64,000 nucleotides of DNA from Hyunsoonleella flava (GCF_004310325.1 NZ_SIRT01000002.1:62001-126000), one strand, 5' to 3'. Positions 23,969 to 34,574 are shown, counted from the first letter of the stretch. The notes: generated by a model from the letters alone, not told the origin. Numbers and translations: made by a program.

Positions 23969-26470
23969 TTATTTAATTGATTTTGTTCTTAATCTTAGTG
24001 CGTTAGCAATAACCGATACGGAACTGAAACTCATTGCTAAAGCGGCAATCATTGGGGATAAAAGGATTCCGAAAAATGGGTAGAGTAAACCGGCTGCTAT
24101 CGGTATACCCAACGTATTATAGATGAGGGCAAAGAACAGATTCTGCTTGATGTTCCTCATAACAACAGCGCTTAGATTTCGTGCTTTAACAATACTGTGT
24201 AAGTCGCCCTTAACCAATGTTAGTGCTGCACTTTCAATCGCTACATCTGTTCCCGTTCCCATTGCTATACCAACATCACTTTTTGCCAAGGCAGGGGCAT
24301 CATTGATACCATCACCCGCCATTGCGACTACGTGACCATTATTCTGCAATTTTTCAACTTCCTGTAATTTATTTTCAGGTAACATTCCTGCCTTGAAATC
24401 AGCTAGGTTGAGCTCTTTTGCCACGGCTTGAGCGGTATCGTGATTATCGCCTGTAAGCATTATGACATCAATATTTTTGTCCTGCAATGCTTTGATAGCT
24501 TTGGCACTTGTTTTCTTGATTTTATCACCTATAACAACATATCCAACAGTCTTGCCATCAATAGCCAGATAAGAAACTGTCTTGCCTTGCTTTTGATAGG
24601 TTTGCGCTTCGTTTTCCATAGCCTCTGAAAGTTTCGCATTTGCTATTTCCATCATTTTAGTATTGCCCAAAGACAATTCTTTTCCGTTGACCTTTCCTTC
24701 AACACCCTTACCAGTTACAGCATTGAAACCAGTCGCTTTTAGAAATTCAGCTTGTTGTTCCTTTCCGTATTTAACTGTTGCTTCAGCGAGTGGATGCTCA
24801 CTTTGGCTGTTCAGGGAAACGATATATTGTAGTACTTCATTTTCAGTAAAGCCATTATCAAAAGCCCCAACTTTTTCAACTGTCGGTTTACCTTCCGTAA
24901 TTGTTCCCGTTTTGTCAACTATGAGTGTATCTACCTTGTCCATCTTTTCGAGGGCTTCAGCGTTTTTGATAAGCACCCCATTTTGTGCACCTTTACCAAC
25001 ACCTACCATTACGGACATTGGTGTTGCAAGACCTAAAGCACAAGGACAAGCGATTATTAATACAGCGATGGCATTGACCAAGGCATAAACATAGGCTGGC
25101 TCTGGTCCCCATATTGCCCAGACCGCAAAGGTTATCAGGGCAATTATGACCACAACTGGTACAAAATATCCCGAAACCTTATCTGCCAAATTCTGGATGG
25201 GTGCACGGCTGCGACTAGCATCGTTTACCATATGGATGATTTGGGATAATAGCGTGTCTGAACCAACTTTTTCAGCTTTCATTAAAAAGGACTGATTTCC
25301 ATTGATTGTTCCGCTACTGACCTTATCGTCTACGATTTTGTTTACGGGAATCGGTTCGCCTGTAATCATCGATTCGTCAACGGAAGTTTCCCCTTCGGTC
25401 AAAACACCATCCACAGGAATCTTATCGCCTGGCTTAACTCTTAGAATGTCGCCTAATTCAATGTCGTCAATACTCACTTCTTTTTCTTCGCCATCGACTA
25501 CTTTAATGGCTTTATTAGGTGCTAACTTCAATAGCTCTTTTACTGCGGAATTGGTCTTGCTGTGAGCACGAGCTTCAAGTAACTGCCCCAAAAGGACTAA
25601 AGTGAGGATTACAGTAGCAGCTTCAAAATAGACGTGAACCGTACCTGCTTCGGTCTTAAATTGGTCTGGGAAAAAGTCAGGTGTAAGCATACCTATTACA
25701 CTAAATAACCAAGCTACACCAGCACCGATTCCAATAAGCGTAAACATATTGAGATTCCAAGTTTTAATACTGCGGTAGGCACGTTCAAAGAACATCCAAG
25801 TAGCATAAAACACGACTGGAATGGAAAGCACAAACTGAATCCAATTCCAATACTTCAATTCCAGAATACCATATAATGGATTATTGGTCAGCATTTCGGA
25901 CATTGCAATCAAAAAGATGGGTAGTGTAAATGCCACGGCAACCCAAAACTTTTTAAGTAGTTTTCTATAGGTCTTTTCTTCTGCGGACATATCGGGTTCC
26001 ATTGGTACTAAATCCATCCCACAAATTGGGCAGCTTCCAGCTTCATCCTTTACGATTTCGGGATGCATAGGACAAGTATATTGAGTAGCTGAAGAATTGG
26101 ATAGATTTTGTTCTTCAACCAAATCCATTCCACAGACAGGGCAATCACCTGGCTTATCATAGGTTTTGTCACCTTCGCAATGCATCGGGCAATAGAATGT
26201 TCCTGTGCCTTGGCTCTTCGGTGCCTTCTCTTTCTTATCGACAACCTTATGATGTTCGCCCGTTTTGTGAATACTGTATGAGCCCCCATCTTTCTTCAAA
26301 GCCTCTTGAAACGTATCTATGGAAATATGGGATTCCATTTCGATGACCGCTTCCGATTTCTCTAAGTTGACGGATGCATTTGTTACGCCGTCAATATTTT
26401 TTATTATGTTCTCAACGTGGGTTCTACAACCGTTACAGGTCATCCCGTGTATGTGATATGTATGTTTCAT
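23969..26470 (-). CDS. copA: Copper-exporting P-type ATPase CopA
   Basis: 833 residues. An N-terminal HMA domain with GMTCNGC (Cys12, Cys15) is followed by two heavy-metal-binding (YHS-like) domains at about 91-118 and 131-157, each with CPMH and CP(V/I)CGMD. Eight membrane helices carry the CPC copper site ([11 protein letters not shown]); the cytoplasmic loops have [13 protein letters not shown], the SEHPLAEA motif and [11 protein letters not shown]. It exports Cu(I) to the periplasm, where the neighbouring CusAB/TolC would remove it. It lies 4 bp after the acetolactate-decarboxylase-like gene. Confidence 0.96.
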   Translation of the reverse strand: MKHTYHIHGMTCNGCRTHVENIIKNIDGVTNASVNLEKSEAVIEMESHISIDTFQEALKKDGGSYSIHKTGEHHKVVDKKEKAPKSQGTGTFYCPMHCEGDKTYDKPGDCPVCGMDLVEEQNLSNSSATQYTCPMHPEIVKDEAGSCPICGMDLVPMEPDMSAEEKTYRKLLKKFWVAVAFTLPIFLIAMSEMLTNNPLYGILELKYWNWIQFVLSIPVVFYATWMFFERAYRSIKTWNLNMFTLIGIGAGVAWLFSVIGMLTPDFFPDQFKTEAGTVHVYFEAATVILTLVLLGQLLEARAHSKTNSAVKELLKLAPNKAIKVVDGEEKEVSIDDIELGDILRVKPGDKIPVDGVLTEGETSVDESMITGEPIPVNKIVDDKVSSGTINGNQSFLMKAEKVGSDTLLSQIIHMVNDASRSRAPIQNLADKVSGYFVPVVVIIALITFAVWAIWGPEPAYVYALVNAIAVLIIACPCALGLATPMSVMVGVGKGAQNGVLIKNAEALEKMDKVDTLIVDKTGTITEGKPTVEKVGAFDNGFTENEVLQYIVSLNSQSEHPLAEATVKYGKEQQAEFLKATGFNAVTGKGVEGKVNGKELSLGNTKMMEIANAKLSEAMENEAQTYQKQGKTVSYLAIDGKTVGYVVIGDKIKKTSAKAIKALQDKNIDVIMLTGDNHDTAQAVAKELNLADFKAGMLPENKLQEVEKLQNNGHVVAMAGDGINDAPALAKSDVGIAMGTGTDVAIESAALTLVKGDLHSIVKARNLSAVVMRNIKQNLFFALIYNTLGIPIAAGLLYPFFGILLSPMIAALAMSFSSVSVIANALRLRTKSIK

Positions 26471-26474
26471 TTTT

Positions 26475-27197
26475 TTAGCCTTTTGGTAATATTAAAATCA
26501 TATTACTACTTAATTTTAAGTCATCAACGTGTCCAGCCAATTCTTCATTTTGATTTTTAAAATGCATATGCAAAAAGGTAGTATGATGAGTAAATACCGC
26601 TTGATGCGATTTGGAAAAGAAACCTATAATTTCAACTTTCTTATTTTCCTCAACACCCTTTAAACCAGATTCCTTATGCTTTTGATGGGTGTGTTCAGTA
26701 TCGCCATCCTTCCAATTGATGACGTGCCAACTTAATGATTTCGCCATTCCTTCAATTAAAAACGGAATAGGCTTTTCAGCATCGATACCTAACTGATTTG
26801 CCTGTTTTTCAATAAATGTTTCTAATTTCTTCGAAGAATCAATTGCACTTGGAATTTCAATATTCTGCCAACTGGATATTTCAGCATATACAATGAGCGA
26901 TGCCTTTTTATCGAAGGTTTTATCAAAGACAAGATTTCCAGATTGCACAGTTGAGTTAAATGCCTTGCCGTCAAAAATTTGAATCTCACCTTTCAAATTT
27001 TCAAAAGCACCCAATGCGTATAAATGAGGCTTTTTTGAAAGCGAGTCCAAAGAAGCAGTCGCTTGTAAATCACCCGACATCATTGAGCGCAATGCACCTG
27101 AGTATTTTACTTCCGTATTCTGATTGCCTGAATTACAACCAACCACTAATAAGGCAAATGACGCTACTACAAGAATTTGTTTTGATAAACGACCCAT
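26475..27197 (-). CDS. Acetolactate-decarboxylase-like lipoprotein, likely metal-binding
   Basis: 240 residues. A lipobox ends at Cys21 (LLVVGC). The rest follows the alpha-acetolactate decarboxylase pattern: [32 protein letters not shown] with Glu71, and a C-terminal FLHMHF...GHVDD with His210, His212 and His223, the three zinc ligands of the family. The usual active-site Arg is replaced (segment SLSWHVINW), and the protein ends before the C-terminal Glu, so decarboxylase activity is doubtful. It adds HTHQKH (170-174) and His204-His205. Its place between DUF3347 and copA suggests periplasmic copper binding. Confidence 0.75.
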   Translation of the reverse strand: MGRLSKQILVVASFALLVVGCNSGNQNTEVKYSGALRSMMSGDLQATASLDSLSKKPHLYALGAFENLKGEIQIFDGKAFNSTVQSGNLVFDKTFDKKASLIVYAEISSWQNIEIPSAIDSSKKLETFIEKQANQLGIDAEKPIPFLIEGMAKSLSWHVINWKDGDTEHTHQKHKESGLKGVEENKKVEIIGFFSKSHQAVFTHHTTFLHMHFKNQNEELAGHVDDLKLSSNMILILPKG

Positions 27198-27203
27198 AGT
27201 TGA

Positions 27204-27719
27204 TTACTTCAAAGTTTCTGTGACTTTACCACATTTCAACATCTTATTCCCGAAGTATGGATTGCGGATTTCCTCTTCTTTAGACAGCCAGTAACCGCCT
27301 TTATTGTTAAAGGCCATTGGGCAAAATTGTTTATAGACCTCACCACTAGAAAGTGATGCAGCTACCACATCAGTCATCTTTTCCGTAACATCGGAAAATA
27401 TAGTACGTTGTACTTCGATATCAGTTGTTTCTGAAATTTTAGAGAGCATACCTTTTAAATCTGCATCACCCGTATTTTCCATTAACATTTTTGCCCCGGA
27501 TTGAGCCTCATTGAAATCTGAGTTTACCAATGCGGTCTTTAAATGAATGTAATGCTGAAATTGTTTTCCAACCTTATCATCATTAAAAGTTAATCCATCT
27601 GTCTTGGCATTCTCAGTAACGGAATCTGAATTTTTGTTGTCATTTTTTGTTTCATTTTTACACGAAACCAAACTTGCGATAGCAAGCATTAATACTGTTG
27701 TCTTAAATAGTGTTTTCAT
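27204..27719 (-). CDS. DUF3347 lipoprotein
   Basis: 171 residues. The lipobox Cys is at about residue 20 (ASLVSC), followed by an Asn/Asp-rich linker and a four-helix-like DUF3347 domain. The C-terminus has KQFCPMAFNNKGGYWLS and MLKCG, closely matching the end of the CusB adaptor at 21675. It probably binds copper in the periplasm as a soluble version of the adaptor's last domain. It lies between TolC and the acetolactate-decarboxylase-like gene, 6 bp from the latter. Confidence 0.88.
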   Translation of the reverse strand: MKTLFKTTVLMLAIASLVSCKNETKNDNKNSDSVTENAKTDGLTFNDDKVGKQFQHYIHLKTALVNSDFNEAQSGAKMLMENTGDADLKGMLSKISETTDIEVQRTIFSDVTEKMTDVVAASLSSGEVYKQFCPMAFNNKGGYWLSKEEEIRNPYFGNKMLKCGKVTETLK

Positions 27720-27734
27720 TGCTATAATTTTAGA

Positions 27735-28955
27735 TTATTGATTTATTAAATAATTGATGACGGCAGATTGTACATAGTACATTTGCACCGACACGATTTG
27801 ATTAATTTGAAATTTTAGTTGTAATTCTTGAATGTCCAGCACATCGTTAAAATCTATTGTTCCCGTTTCATAATTCTTTATCAGAATTTCTTCAGCATCC
27901 TTTGCCTGTTTTAGATTTTTTTCCTGAGTATTGAATTTTATCCGTGCTTGATTACGTTGTGATTTTGCCTTTGCGAAAGCAGTTTCCAACGTGTTCAATC
28001 GTTCATTTTTTTGAGATTCTATTTCCTGTTGTCGCAACTTATTTTGCTTAGAAACAGAACTATACTTATTATTGAAAATGGGAATGGAAAGCGTAACCAT
28101 TGGCATTACTATATCCTTTCCGTTATCGTTAAAGTTCATCGCTGGTCGCTCTGCCACGGGAACATAGTCTAGCCCAAATCCTAGATTTGGCGCACTTTCT
28201 TTTTGATTTAAAAGTTCTGATTGCTCTACGGATTTATAGAGCTTGTCGTATTTAAGCAGTTCAGGATTGAGGGACAATCCTTCATCGCTAAAAACAGGGT
28301 CTTCCGATGGAATCATCATTTCTGGAACAACATCAACGACAATATCTTCCTCACGATTCAGCAGATTATTGAACACGGTTTGTTCTGCGAGATATTCTTC
28401 CTGCAAAACTTCCTTTTGTTGTTGCAGTTCATTCTGACGGATTTGTAAACGTAGGACATCCACAGCCGAGGCTTTTCCAACTTCAACAGATGTCAATGCC
28501 AAACGCTCGTAGGTTTTCAATAATTGAATATTATCGTCCAGTACATTTTGTTTCGCCTTATTGGCATACAAAGTGTAATACGATTGGGCGACGGAAAGCG
28601 CTAGTTTCCGTTTAGCAATAGCGATTTCTACAAATTCGGTTTCTGCCATTGAACTGGCATAGTTTTCCCTAGCGGTAATTGTTCCGAACCAAGGCAACAT
28701 TTGGGATATTGAAAAACGCGCACGTTGCGCACCTGTTCGGGTTTCAGGTTCGCTCACAAAATAACCAGCACTAATTGTAGTGTTGGGCAATGTATTGACT
28801 TCACTTACCTTTTCTCGGGCAATATTATACCGCAATTCATACGCTTGGATATCTGGATTGTTCGCCTCTGCTTCTTGTATGTAGGATTGCAGTTCTTGTG
28901 CTTTCGCAAAAGCGGAAACAAGCAAAAGACATACTATGATTATTATATTTTTCAT
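27735..28955 (-). CDS. TolC-family outer-membrane channel (CusC-like)
   Basis: 406 residues. A signal peptide ends VSAFAKA before QE, then two OEP repeat halves (for example NPDIQAYELRYNIAREKVSEV and the second NERLNTLETAFAKAKSQ). It would complete the copper RND complex with CusA and the CusB-like adaptor. Its start overlaps the cusA stop by 4 bp (ATGA). It is the unfused counterpart of the TolC part of the protein at 16854-21197. Confidence 0.9.
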   Translation of the reverse strand: MKNIIIIVCLLLVSAFAKAQELQSYIQEAEANNPDIQAYELRYNIAREKVSEVNTLPNTTISAGYFVSEPETRTGAQRARFSISQMLPWFGTITARENYASSMAETEFVEIAIAKRKLALSVAQSYYTLYANKAKQNVLDDNIQLLKTYERLALTSVEVGKASAVDVLRLQIRQNELQQQKEVLQEEYLAEQTVFNNLLNREEDIVVDVVPEMMIPSEDPVFSDEGLSLNPELLKYDKLYKSVEQSELLNQKESAPNLGFGLDYVPVAERPAMNFNDNGKDIVMPMVTLSIPIFNNKYSSVSKQNKLRQQEIESQKNERLNTLETAFAKAKSQRNQARIKFNTQEKNLKQAKDAEEILIKNYETGTIDFNDVLDIQELQLKFQINQIVSVQMYYVQSAVINYLINQ

Positions 28956-31900
28956 TTGCTCGCTTGTTTTAGTTGAAACTCTTTTTTCATACTGAATAAC
29001 ACAGGAACAACGAACAGCGTAATTAACGCTATCAGCATTCCACCAAAACTTGGAATGGCCATTGGTATCATAATATCACTTCCTCGGCCTGTTGAAGTCA
29101 AAATTGGAAGTAATGCCAATATGGTTGTTGCTGTGGTCATTAGGCAAGGACGAATTCGTTTTTCGCCAGCTTCTACGATGGAATCACGAATTTCATTCTT
29201 GTTTTCTGGTGTATTTCGGTCAAATGTTTGTGTGAGGTAGGTCGCCATCACAACACCATCATCGGTAGCAATACCGAACAGCGCAATGAATCCTACCCAA
29301 ACTGCTACACTTAGATTTATAGTGTGCATCTGAAACAAGTCCCGCAGATTTTCGCCAAAGAAATTGAAGTTTAAGAACCAGTCTTGACCATAGAACCAAA
29401 TCATTAAGAAACCGCCTGCAAATGCAACGGCAATTCCAGTAAATACCATAAGCGAAGTAGCGACTGAACGGAACTGAAAATAAAGAATCAAAAAGATAAT
29501 GATGAGTGCCAATGGAACAACTACGGACAATGTTTTTTCTGCTCGTAATTGATTTTCATACGTTCCCGTAAATTGATAGTTGATACCCTTTGGAACGATT
29601 AATTCGCCACTATCAATTTTGTCTTTAATCAATGCTTGGGCATTTTCTACCACGTCCACTTCGGCAAAACCGTCCAGTTTATCAAACAGAACATAACCCA
29701 CTAAAAAGGTGTCCTCACTTTTTATGACTTGTGGCCCTCGTTCATAACGAATATCCACAAGTTCACCGAGAGGTACAGGATTTCCTTTTTCCACAGGTAC
29801 ATAAATATTCTTCAAGTCCGTGGGGTTTTCCCTTAGTTCACGAGGATAGCGCACACGTACGGCATAGCGTTCACGACCTTCCACGGTTTGAGTTAGAGGC
29901 ATTCCACCAACGGCTACTTGCAAAATTTCCTGAACCTTCATTATTGAAATACCATACCGCGCAAGTTGCTCTCTGTCAATATCAATTAGCAAATAAGGTT
30001 TACCTACGATACGGTCTGCAAAAACAGCTTGTTCTTTGACACCTTCCGTCTGTTTTAGAACAGCTTCAATCTGAAGACCAAAATCTTCGATTTCGCTCAA
30101 ATTCTGGCCTTTGACTTTAATACCCATCGGCGCTCGCATTCCTGTCTGTAACATCACTAATCTAGTTTCAATGGGCTGCAACTTTGGTGCTGAAGTAATG
30201 CCGGGTAGTTTTGTGACCCGAACGATTTCATTCCAGATATCATCTGGACTTTTGATTTCAGGACGCCAATTTCGATAGTACTCACCATCATCGTCAATAA
30301 TCAATTCATCTCGTGTAACTGTTGTCTTTAATTGGGATGCTTCATAGTTTTCACCTTCCTCTATTTCATTATTTGGATTGATAATTAGCCTACCATTTTT
30401 GAGAACAAAAAGACCATCATCATTGACTTTGTAACGTTGATGTTTTCCTTCCGAATTCATCATATATTCAGACTTGTACTGAATGATATTTTCATACATC
30501 GATAGGGGTGCAGGGTCTAGAGCAGATTCCGTTCGTCCAGACTTACCAACGACCGTTTTTATTTCAGGGATAGTGGCGACTGCCATATCCAATTGTTGTA
30601 GAATTCGTTTGTTTTCTTCAACCCCTGCGTGTGGTAAAGATGTTGGCATTAACAGGAACGAACCCTCGTTTAATGAAGGCATAAATTCCTTACCTGTATT
30701 CTGCATTATAAGAACACCGAATATGATTATAGCCGTTGGTACGGAAAGAAATAGAAATTTATTCCGTAAAGCCCATCTTAAAATTCTTGTATAATATTTA
30801 CGGAAGACCCAAAATGTACCAAGCAATCCAAAGCACACGATACTTACAAAAATGAGGTTCATTGCAATACTTCGGTCAAAACCTAATGGTCGCCAGTATT
30901 CGGCCAATAAGAAAACAATGGCTACCGATGAAATGATGATATTGACCAAATTAGCTTTCTTTTCGGTCAGCTTTCCTTGTAGTCCAGCGATTCCCGAAGC
31001 ACCAAAGGCAATCAATATGAGACCTAACCAGAACCCATATATCATTGCGATTATCCCCGCAATTATCAAAGAAATATTTAGGATGTATTTGAATGGATTT
31101 TTGAGGCTTTTCTTTCGGAATAAAAAAGCTGCAAATGGTGGGATTAAAAATAGTGCGACGATTATAGATGCCGTGAGTGCCATTGTTTTTGTAAAGGCTA
31201 ATGGACGGAATAATTTTCCTTCGGCACCTACCATTGTAAAGACAGGAATAAAGCTGATAATTGTGGTTAACACAGCCGTAAGGATTGCACCTGACACTTC
31301 TGTTGTAGCATTGTAAACAATTGTATTTATCGGCAGTTTATTTCCTTCGGAATCGGTGTTTTCCATATCCAAATGCCTGATAATATTCTCGGAAAGAATT
31401 ACGCCCACATCAACCATAGTACCTATGGCAATAGCGATTCCTGAAAGTGCTACAATGTTTGCATCTACATCGAAAAGTTTCATCGCAATAAAAACCATCA
31501 ATACCGCAACAGGTAACAGTCCGGAAATCAAAACAGACGCTCTTAGGTTAAAGACCATTATGATAATGACAAGAATGGTAATTAAAATTTCGAGCGTTAA
31601 CGCTTCATTCAGCGTACCTAAAGTTTCTTGAATGAGTTCGGTTCGGTCATAAAACGGAACTATGGTAACTTGTGAAGTGCGACCATCGGCCAATTCTTTA
31701 GAAGGAAGTCCTGCACTTAAATCGTTGATTTGGTCTTTAACGTTGTTAATGACTTCCATGGGATTTGCACCATATCGAGCCACAACCACACCGCCGACAA
31801 CTTCAGCACCCTCTTTGTCAAGAATACCGCGTCGTGTAGCTGGACCTAAATGGACTTTGCCCACATCCTTTATCCTGATAGAAGTGAATTCTTTAGAGGT

Positions 31901-32698
31901 AACTACCGCGTTTTCTATATCTTCTATGGACTTTACATAACCTAGACCACGAACCAGATATTCAGCCTGATTCATTTCCAAAGTCTGAGCACCGATATCC
32001 TGATTACTATGTTTAACGGCTTTTACAATATCAGATAGTCCAATGTTGTACTGGCGCATCAATTCTGGATTCACGTCCACTTGATATTCTTGAACATAAC
32101 CACCGATAGAGGCAACTTCTGAAACACCGCTTGCAGACGACAAGGCATATTTCACGTAATAATCTTGGATGCTACGAAGTTCCTGTAAGTCCCAACCACC
32201 TGTAACATTACCATCCTTATCACGGCCTTCTAATGTGTACCAGAAAATCTGTCCCAATCCCGTGGCATCTGGCCCTAAAGCTGGGTTAACATCATCTGGC
32301 AATAGACCGCTTGGAAGTGAGTTGAGTTTTTCAAGAATTCGACTTCGTGACCAGTAGAATTCTATATCTTCCTCAAAAATGATATAGATGCTCGAAAACC
32401 CGAACATTGAGGAACTTCTAATGGTTTTTACCCCTGGTATTCCCAATAAGGAAGTGGTAAGGGGATAGGTAATTTGGTCTTCAATATCCTGTGGCGAACG
32501 TCCTTGCCATTTGGTAAAGACGATTTGCTGATTTTCGCCAATATCGGGTATGGCATCCACGGCCACAGGGTTACTTGGCAGAATGCCAGTATCCCAACCA
32601 AAAGGTGCATTTACAATACCCCAACCCACAAATAGGGCGAGCATTAGTACCGCAACAAGTTTGTTCTCGATTAAAAATTTTATGCTTTTATTGAGCAT
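28952..32698 (-). CDS. cusA: CusA-type RND copper/silver efflux pump
   Basis: 1248 residues, longer than typical CusA (about 1050), mainly through added membrane/loop sequence around residues 520-620 and a periplasmic insert near 750-830. Conserved parts include VDAIPDIGENQQIVF, IAIGTMVDVGVILSENI in helix 4, and Met-rich segments expected for Cu(I) transport (for example MLQTGMRAPMGIKV). It is the first gene of the leftward copper operon (cusA-tolC-DUF3347-ALDC-like-copA-DUF305-cusB). Confidence 0.94.
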   Translation of the reverse strand: MLNKSIKFLIENKLVAVLMLALFVGWGIVNAPFGWDTGILPSNPVAVDAIPDIGENQQIVFTKWQGRSPQDIEDQITYPLTTSLLGIPGVKTIRSSSMFGFSSIYIIFEEDIEFYWSRSRILEKLNSLPSGLLPDDVNPALGPDATGLGQIFWYTLEGRDKDGNVTGGWDLQELRSIQDYYVKYALSSASGVSEVASIGGYVQEYQVDVNPELMRQYNIGLSDIVKAVKHSNQDIGAQTLEMNQAEYLVRGLGYVKSIEDIENAVVTSKEFTSIRIKDVGKVHLGPATRRGILDKEGAEVVGGVVVARYGANPMEVINNVKDQINDLSAGLPSKELADGRTSQVTIVPFYDRTELIQETLGTLNEALTLEILITILVIIIMVFNLRASVLISGLLPVAVLMVFIAMKLFDVDANIVALSGIAIAIGTMVDVGVILSENIIRHLDMENTDSEGNKLPINTIVYNATTEVSGAILTAVLTTIISFIPVFTMVGAEGKLFRPLAFTKTMALTASIIVALFLIPPFAAFLFRKKSLKNPFKYILNISLIIAGIIAMIYGFWLGLILIAFGASGIAGLQGKLTEKKANLVNIIISSVAIVFLLAEYWRPLGFDRSIAMNLIFVSIVCFGLLGTFWVFRKYYTRILRWALRNKFLFLSVPTAIIIFGVLIMQNTGKEFMPSLNEGSFLLMPTSLPHAGVEENKRILQQLDMAVATIPEIKTVVGKSGRTESALDPAPLSMYENIIQYKSEYMMNSEGKHQRYKVNDDGLFVLKNGRLIINPNNEIEEGENYEASQLKTTVTRDELIIDDDGEYYRNWRPEIKSPDDIWNEIVRVTKLPGITSAPKLQPIETRLVMLQTGMRAPMGIKVKGQNLSEIEDFGLQIEAVLKQTEGVKEQAVFADRIVGKPYLLIDIDREQLARYGISIMKVQEILQVAVGGMPLTQTVEGRERYAVRVRYPRELRENPTDLKNIYVPVEKGNPVPLGELVDIRYERGPQVIKSEDTFLVGYVLFDKLDGFAEVDVVENAQALIKDKIDSGELIVPKGINYQFTGTYENQLRAEKTLSVVVPLALIIIFLILYFQFRSVATSLMVFTGIAVAFAGGFLMIWFYGQDWFLNFNFFGENLRDLFQMHTINLSVAVWVGFIALFGIATDDGVVMATYLTQTFDRNTPENKNEIRDSIVEAGEKRIRPCLMTTATTILALLPILTSTGRGSDIMIPMAIPSFGGMLIALITLFVVPVLFSMKKEFQLKQASK

Positions 32699-32710
32699 AT
32701 AGAATGATAA

Positions 32711-32813
32711 TTAGACAGTTATACAAAAGTTGGTCTTGATGTAGTTCTGAAAAAAGACCACAACAAACAAGCCCAAAACGGAAATACCGCAGAGCGAAAA
32801 GGTTACTGTCTAA
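32711..32813 (-). promoter_or_regulatory. Nested inverted repeats in the cusA leader
   Basis: TTAGACAGT (32711-32719) pairs with ACTGTCTAA (32805-32813), and inside it TGGTCTT (32731-32737) pairs with AAGACCA (32754-32760). They fill the 118-bp gap upstream of cusA. They could be operators or fold as a leader RNA; no consensus -7 box is obvious. Confidence 0.4.
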
Positions 32814-32816
32814 AAA

Positions 32817-33236
32817 TCAAATTAGATATGTCTCGTAAAGGGTCTGGATTTCCCGTTCGACAAAGGGGGGCGAATAATCCTTGAAAGGGACGATGTTTTC
32901 ATCAAGTCCTTCAAAGCGATTGATATATGTGTAGAAAAATGTTGCAACAAAAGTTTGTTGCTCGAATGTAAGTTTATCGAAAGATGTTTTTAAGTCTTGG
33001 TTGCCTTCCTTAACAAATTGTTGGTCAGTACAACAATCTTTTTCAGTCATCGAAGGATTTTCGCAACTTTTAGCGGGTTGTGCTTTTTCCATACCACAAC
33101 TTTCCGCTTTCGTAAAAACCGAAAAGTCAACTAAAGAATCCCCACAATAGTGCATATCAACTGTAAAGGACAATGTAGTAAACAATACTACAAAAGCCAT
33201 CAAAACAGATAATATTTTATGGAAAACCTTTTTCAT
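32817..33236 (-). CDS. HYC_CC_PP family secreted protein
   Basis: 139 residues. A signal peptide (about 1-28) is followed by MHYCGDSLVDFSVF, a middle DCC motif (Cys pair) after several single Cys, and a C-terminal YSPPF. These HYC, CC and PP features define the family, which is commonly encoded beside copper and mercury efflux genes in Bacteroidota. It probably binds metal in the periplasm. It heads the metal island next to the integrase and lies 118 bp before cusA. Confidence 0.85.
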   Translation of the reverse strand: MKKVFHKILSVLMAFVVLFTTLSFTVDMHYCGDSLVDFSVFTKAESCGMEKAQPAKSCENPSMTEKDCCTDQQFVKEGNQDLKTSFDKLTFEQQTFVATFFYTYINRFEGLDENIVPFKDYSPPFVEREIQTLYETYLI

Positions 33237-33344
33237 TAGTGCAAAATTACAAAAATTTAACAGTTTTTATTGGGATTAACAGAACTTTAATTTTGATGTT
33301 ATGATGAATCACGAAGTAATTTCAACGTTCAATAAATTGTCTAA

Positions 33345-34559
33345 TTAAAAATTGACCACACTCTCTAAGGCATCATCAGCATCTTTATGGATGAAATTTG
33401 CTTGGTAGTTAATTGTTGTTTTAAGGTCGGTATGTCGATATAATTTTTGAAGCATTAATGGATGTATATTATCGGCGGCAATATTACCAAAGGAATGACG
33501 AGCTATATGCATCGTTACCTTTTTTTGAATACCAGCTCTTTTTGTAATTTTCTTTAAATGGTCGTTGAACTTTTTATTTGCAACTTTCTTTTTTCTGTAG
33601 ATATCCTTAGCATCGGTCAAATCGGCTTTTTTCATTTCTGGAAACACAAAATCATCATCACTTCTTTTGTCTGAAATATATTGCAGCAAGATTTTTTCCA
33701 CTTTTTCTGGAATCTTCAAGGATAGTAATTTTGAGTTCTTACCCATTCTATAATGTAACCTGCCGTCATAGATTTGCGACCATCTTGTAAAGAGCACATC
33801 GGACACACGCATTCCGGCAAAATAGAAACTAAACAGCCAGACATTCAGCGAATGCTGTTCCATATCGGTAAGCTCAGAAACATTATCGAGTGCTTGTATT
33901 TCTTTTCCCGTTAGTCCTGTCTTTGTAGTTTCAGGAAACTTTATTTTAAATTTTCCTGTACCAAACGGGTATAGTTCTTTGCTTACTACTTTATCCTTTA
34001 TTGCCCGATTGAAAAGTAATCGAATCAAAACCATAACGTTCATAGCAGTAGTTTCCGTAAGTGAACAAGAACCTTTTAGGTAGATTTTAAATTTTTTGAG
34101 AAAGCGTTCATCTATTTCTTGAAAAGTGAGGTGTCGCGCTTTGCAATATTTTTCTATATAACTGAGCCAAGCAGAATCTGTAGAATGGCGATTAATTTTA
34201 TTCTCAGCTTCAAGAGCTTCGAGATGTTCATCCGCAAAATCAAAGAAAGTGAGTTTGGAAGTTGGCTTGTAAATTTCCTTTTTAATTTGCCGTGCGGTTG
34301 CATCTTTATTGTTGGTCTGTAAAACAATCAAACCTTTTCTTGCTTCTGAAAGTTTTGATGTCAAAAGGTTGTTTAGACTTTCGGCATTTGGATGTGATTT
34401 CTTGACCTTAAGATTTTTTGTGTCCCAATCTTCTAACTCAATATAGTGACCTATGTGTTTGTAAGTGGAACGACGGTCTTTAGTTATCCTTACCGCAAGT
34501 GGATATTGTCCCTTAGCGTTAGGTTTTTTGCGAAGTATTATTTTTGCACTTGTTGACAT
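33345..34559 (-). CDS. int: Tyrosine site-specific recombinase (ICE integrase)
   Basis: 404 residues: an N-terminal arm-type DNA-binding domain (1-95), a SAM-like core-binding domain (about 105-200) and a catalytic domain with Arg251 (GMRVSD), Lys274, His351 and Arg354 (HIARHSF), His376 (YRHTD) and nucleophile Tyr385 (TTINYQ). All catalytic residues are present. It is encoded 210 bp from the tRNA-Leu fragment with repeated arm-type sites between, so it is the enzyme that inserts this element. Confidence 0.96.
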   Translation of the reverse strand: MSTSAKIILRKKPNAKGQYPLAVRITKDRRSTYKHIGHYIELEDWDTKNLKVKKSHPNAESLNNLLTSKLSEARKGLIVLQTNNKDATARQIKKEIYKPTSKLTFFDFADEHLEALEAENKINRHSTDSAWLSYIEKYCKARHLTFQEIDERFLKKFKIYLKGSCSLTETTAMNVMVLIRLLFNRAIKDKVVSKELYPFGTGKFKIKFPETTKTGLTGKEIQALDNVSELTDMEQHSLNVWLFSFYFAGMRVSDVLFTRWSQIYDGRLHYRMGKNSKLLSLKIPEKVEKILLQYISDKRSDDDFVFPEMKKADLTDAKDIYRKKKVANKKFNDHLKKITKRAGIQKKVTMHIARHSFGNIAADNIHPLMLQKLYRHTDLKTTINYQANFIHKDADDALESVVNF

Positions 34560-34574
34560 TTTGAACCTGTTTTA

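Larger units (their letters stand above)
13281..28913. repeat. Dispersed GCTTTCGCGAAAGC palindromes in coding DNA
   Basis: Copies or near copies occur at 13281-13300 (one mismatch), 15499-15512 (perfect), 18010-18023 (one mismatch), 27967-27980 and 28900-28913 (near). All lie inside genes and encode AFAKA or AFAEA. A weaker form is near 33100. I did not find it in the chromosomal part to the right. Confidence 0.5.
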
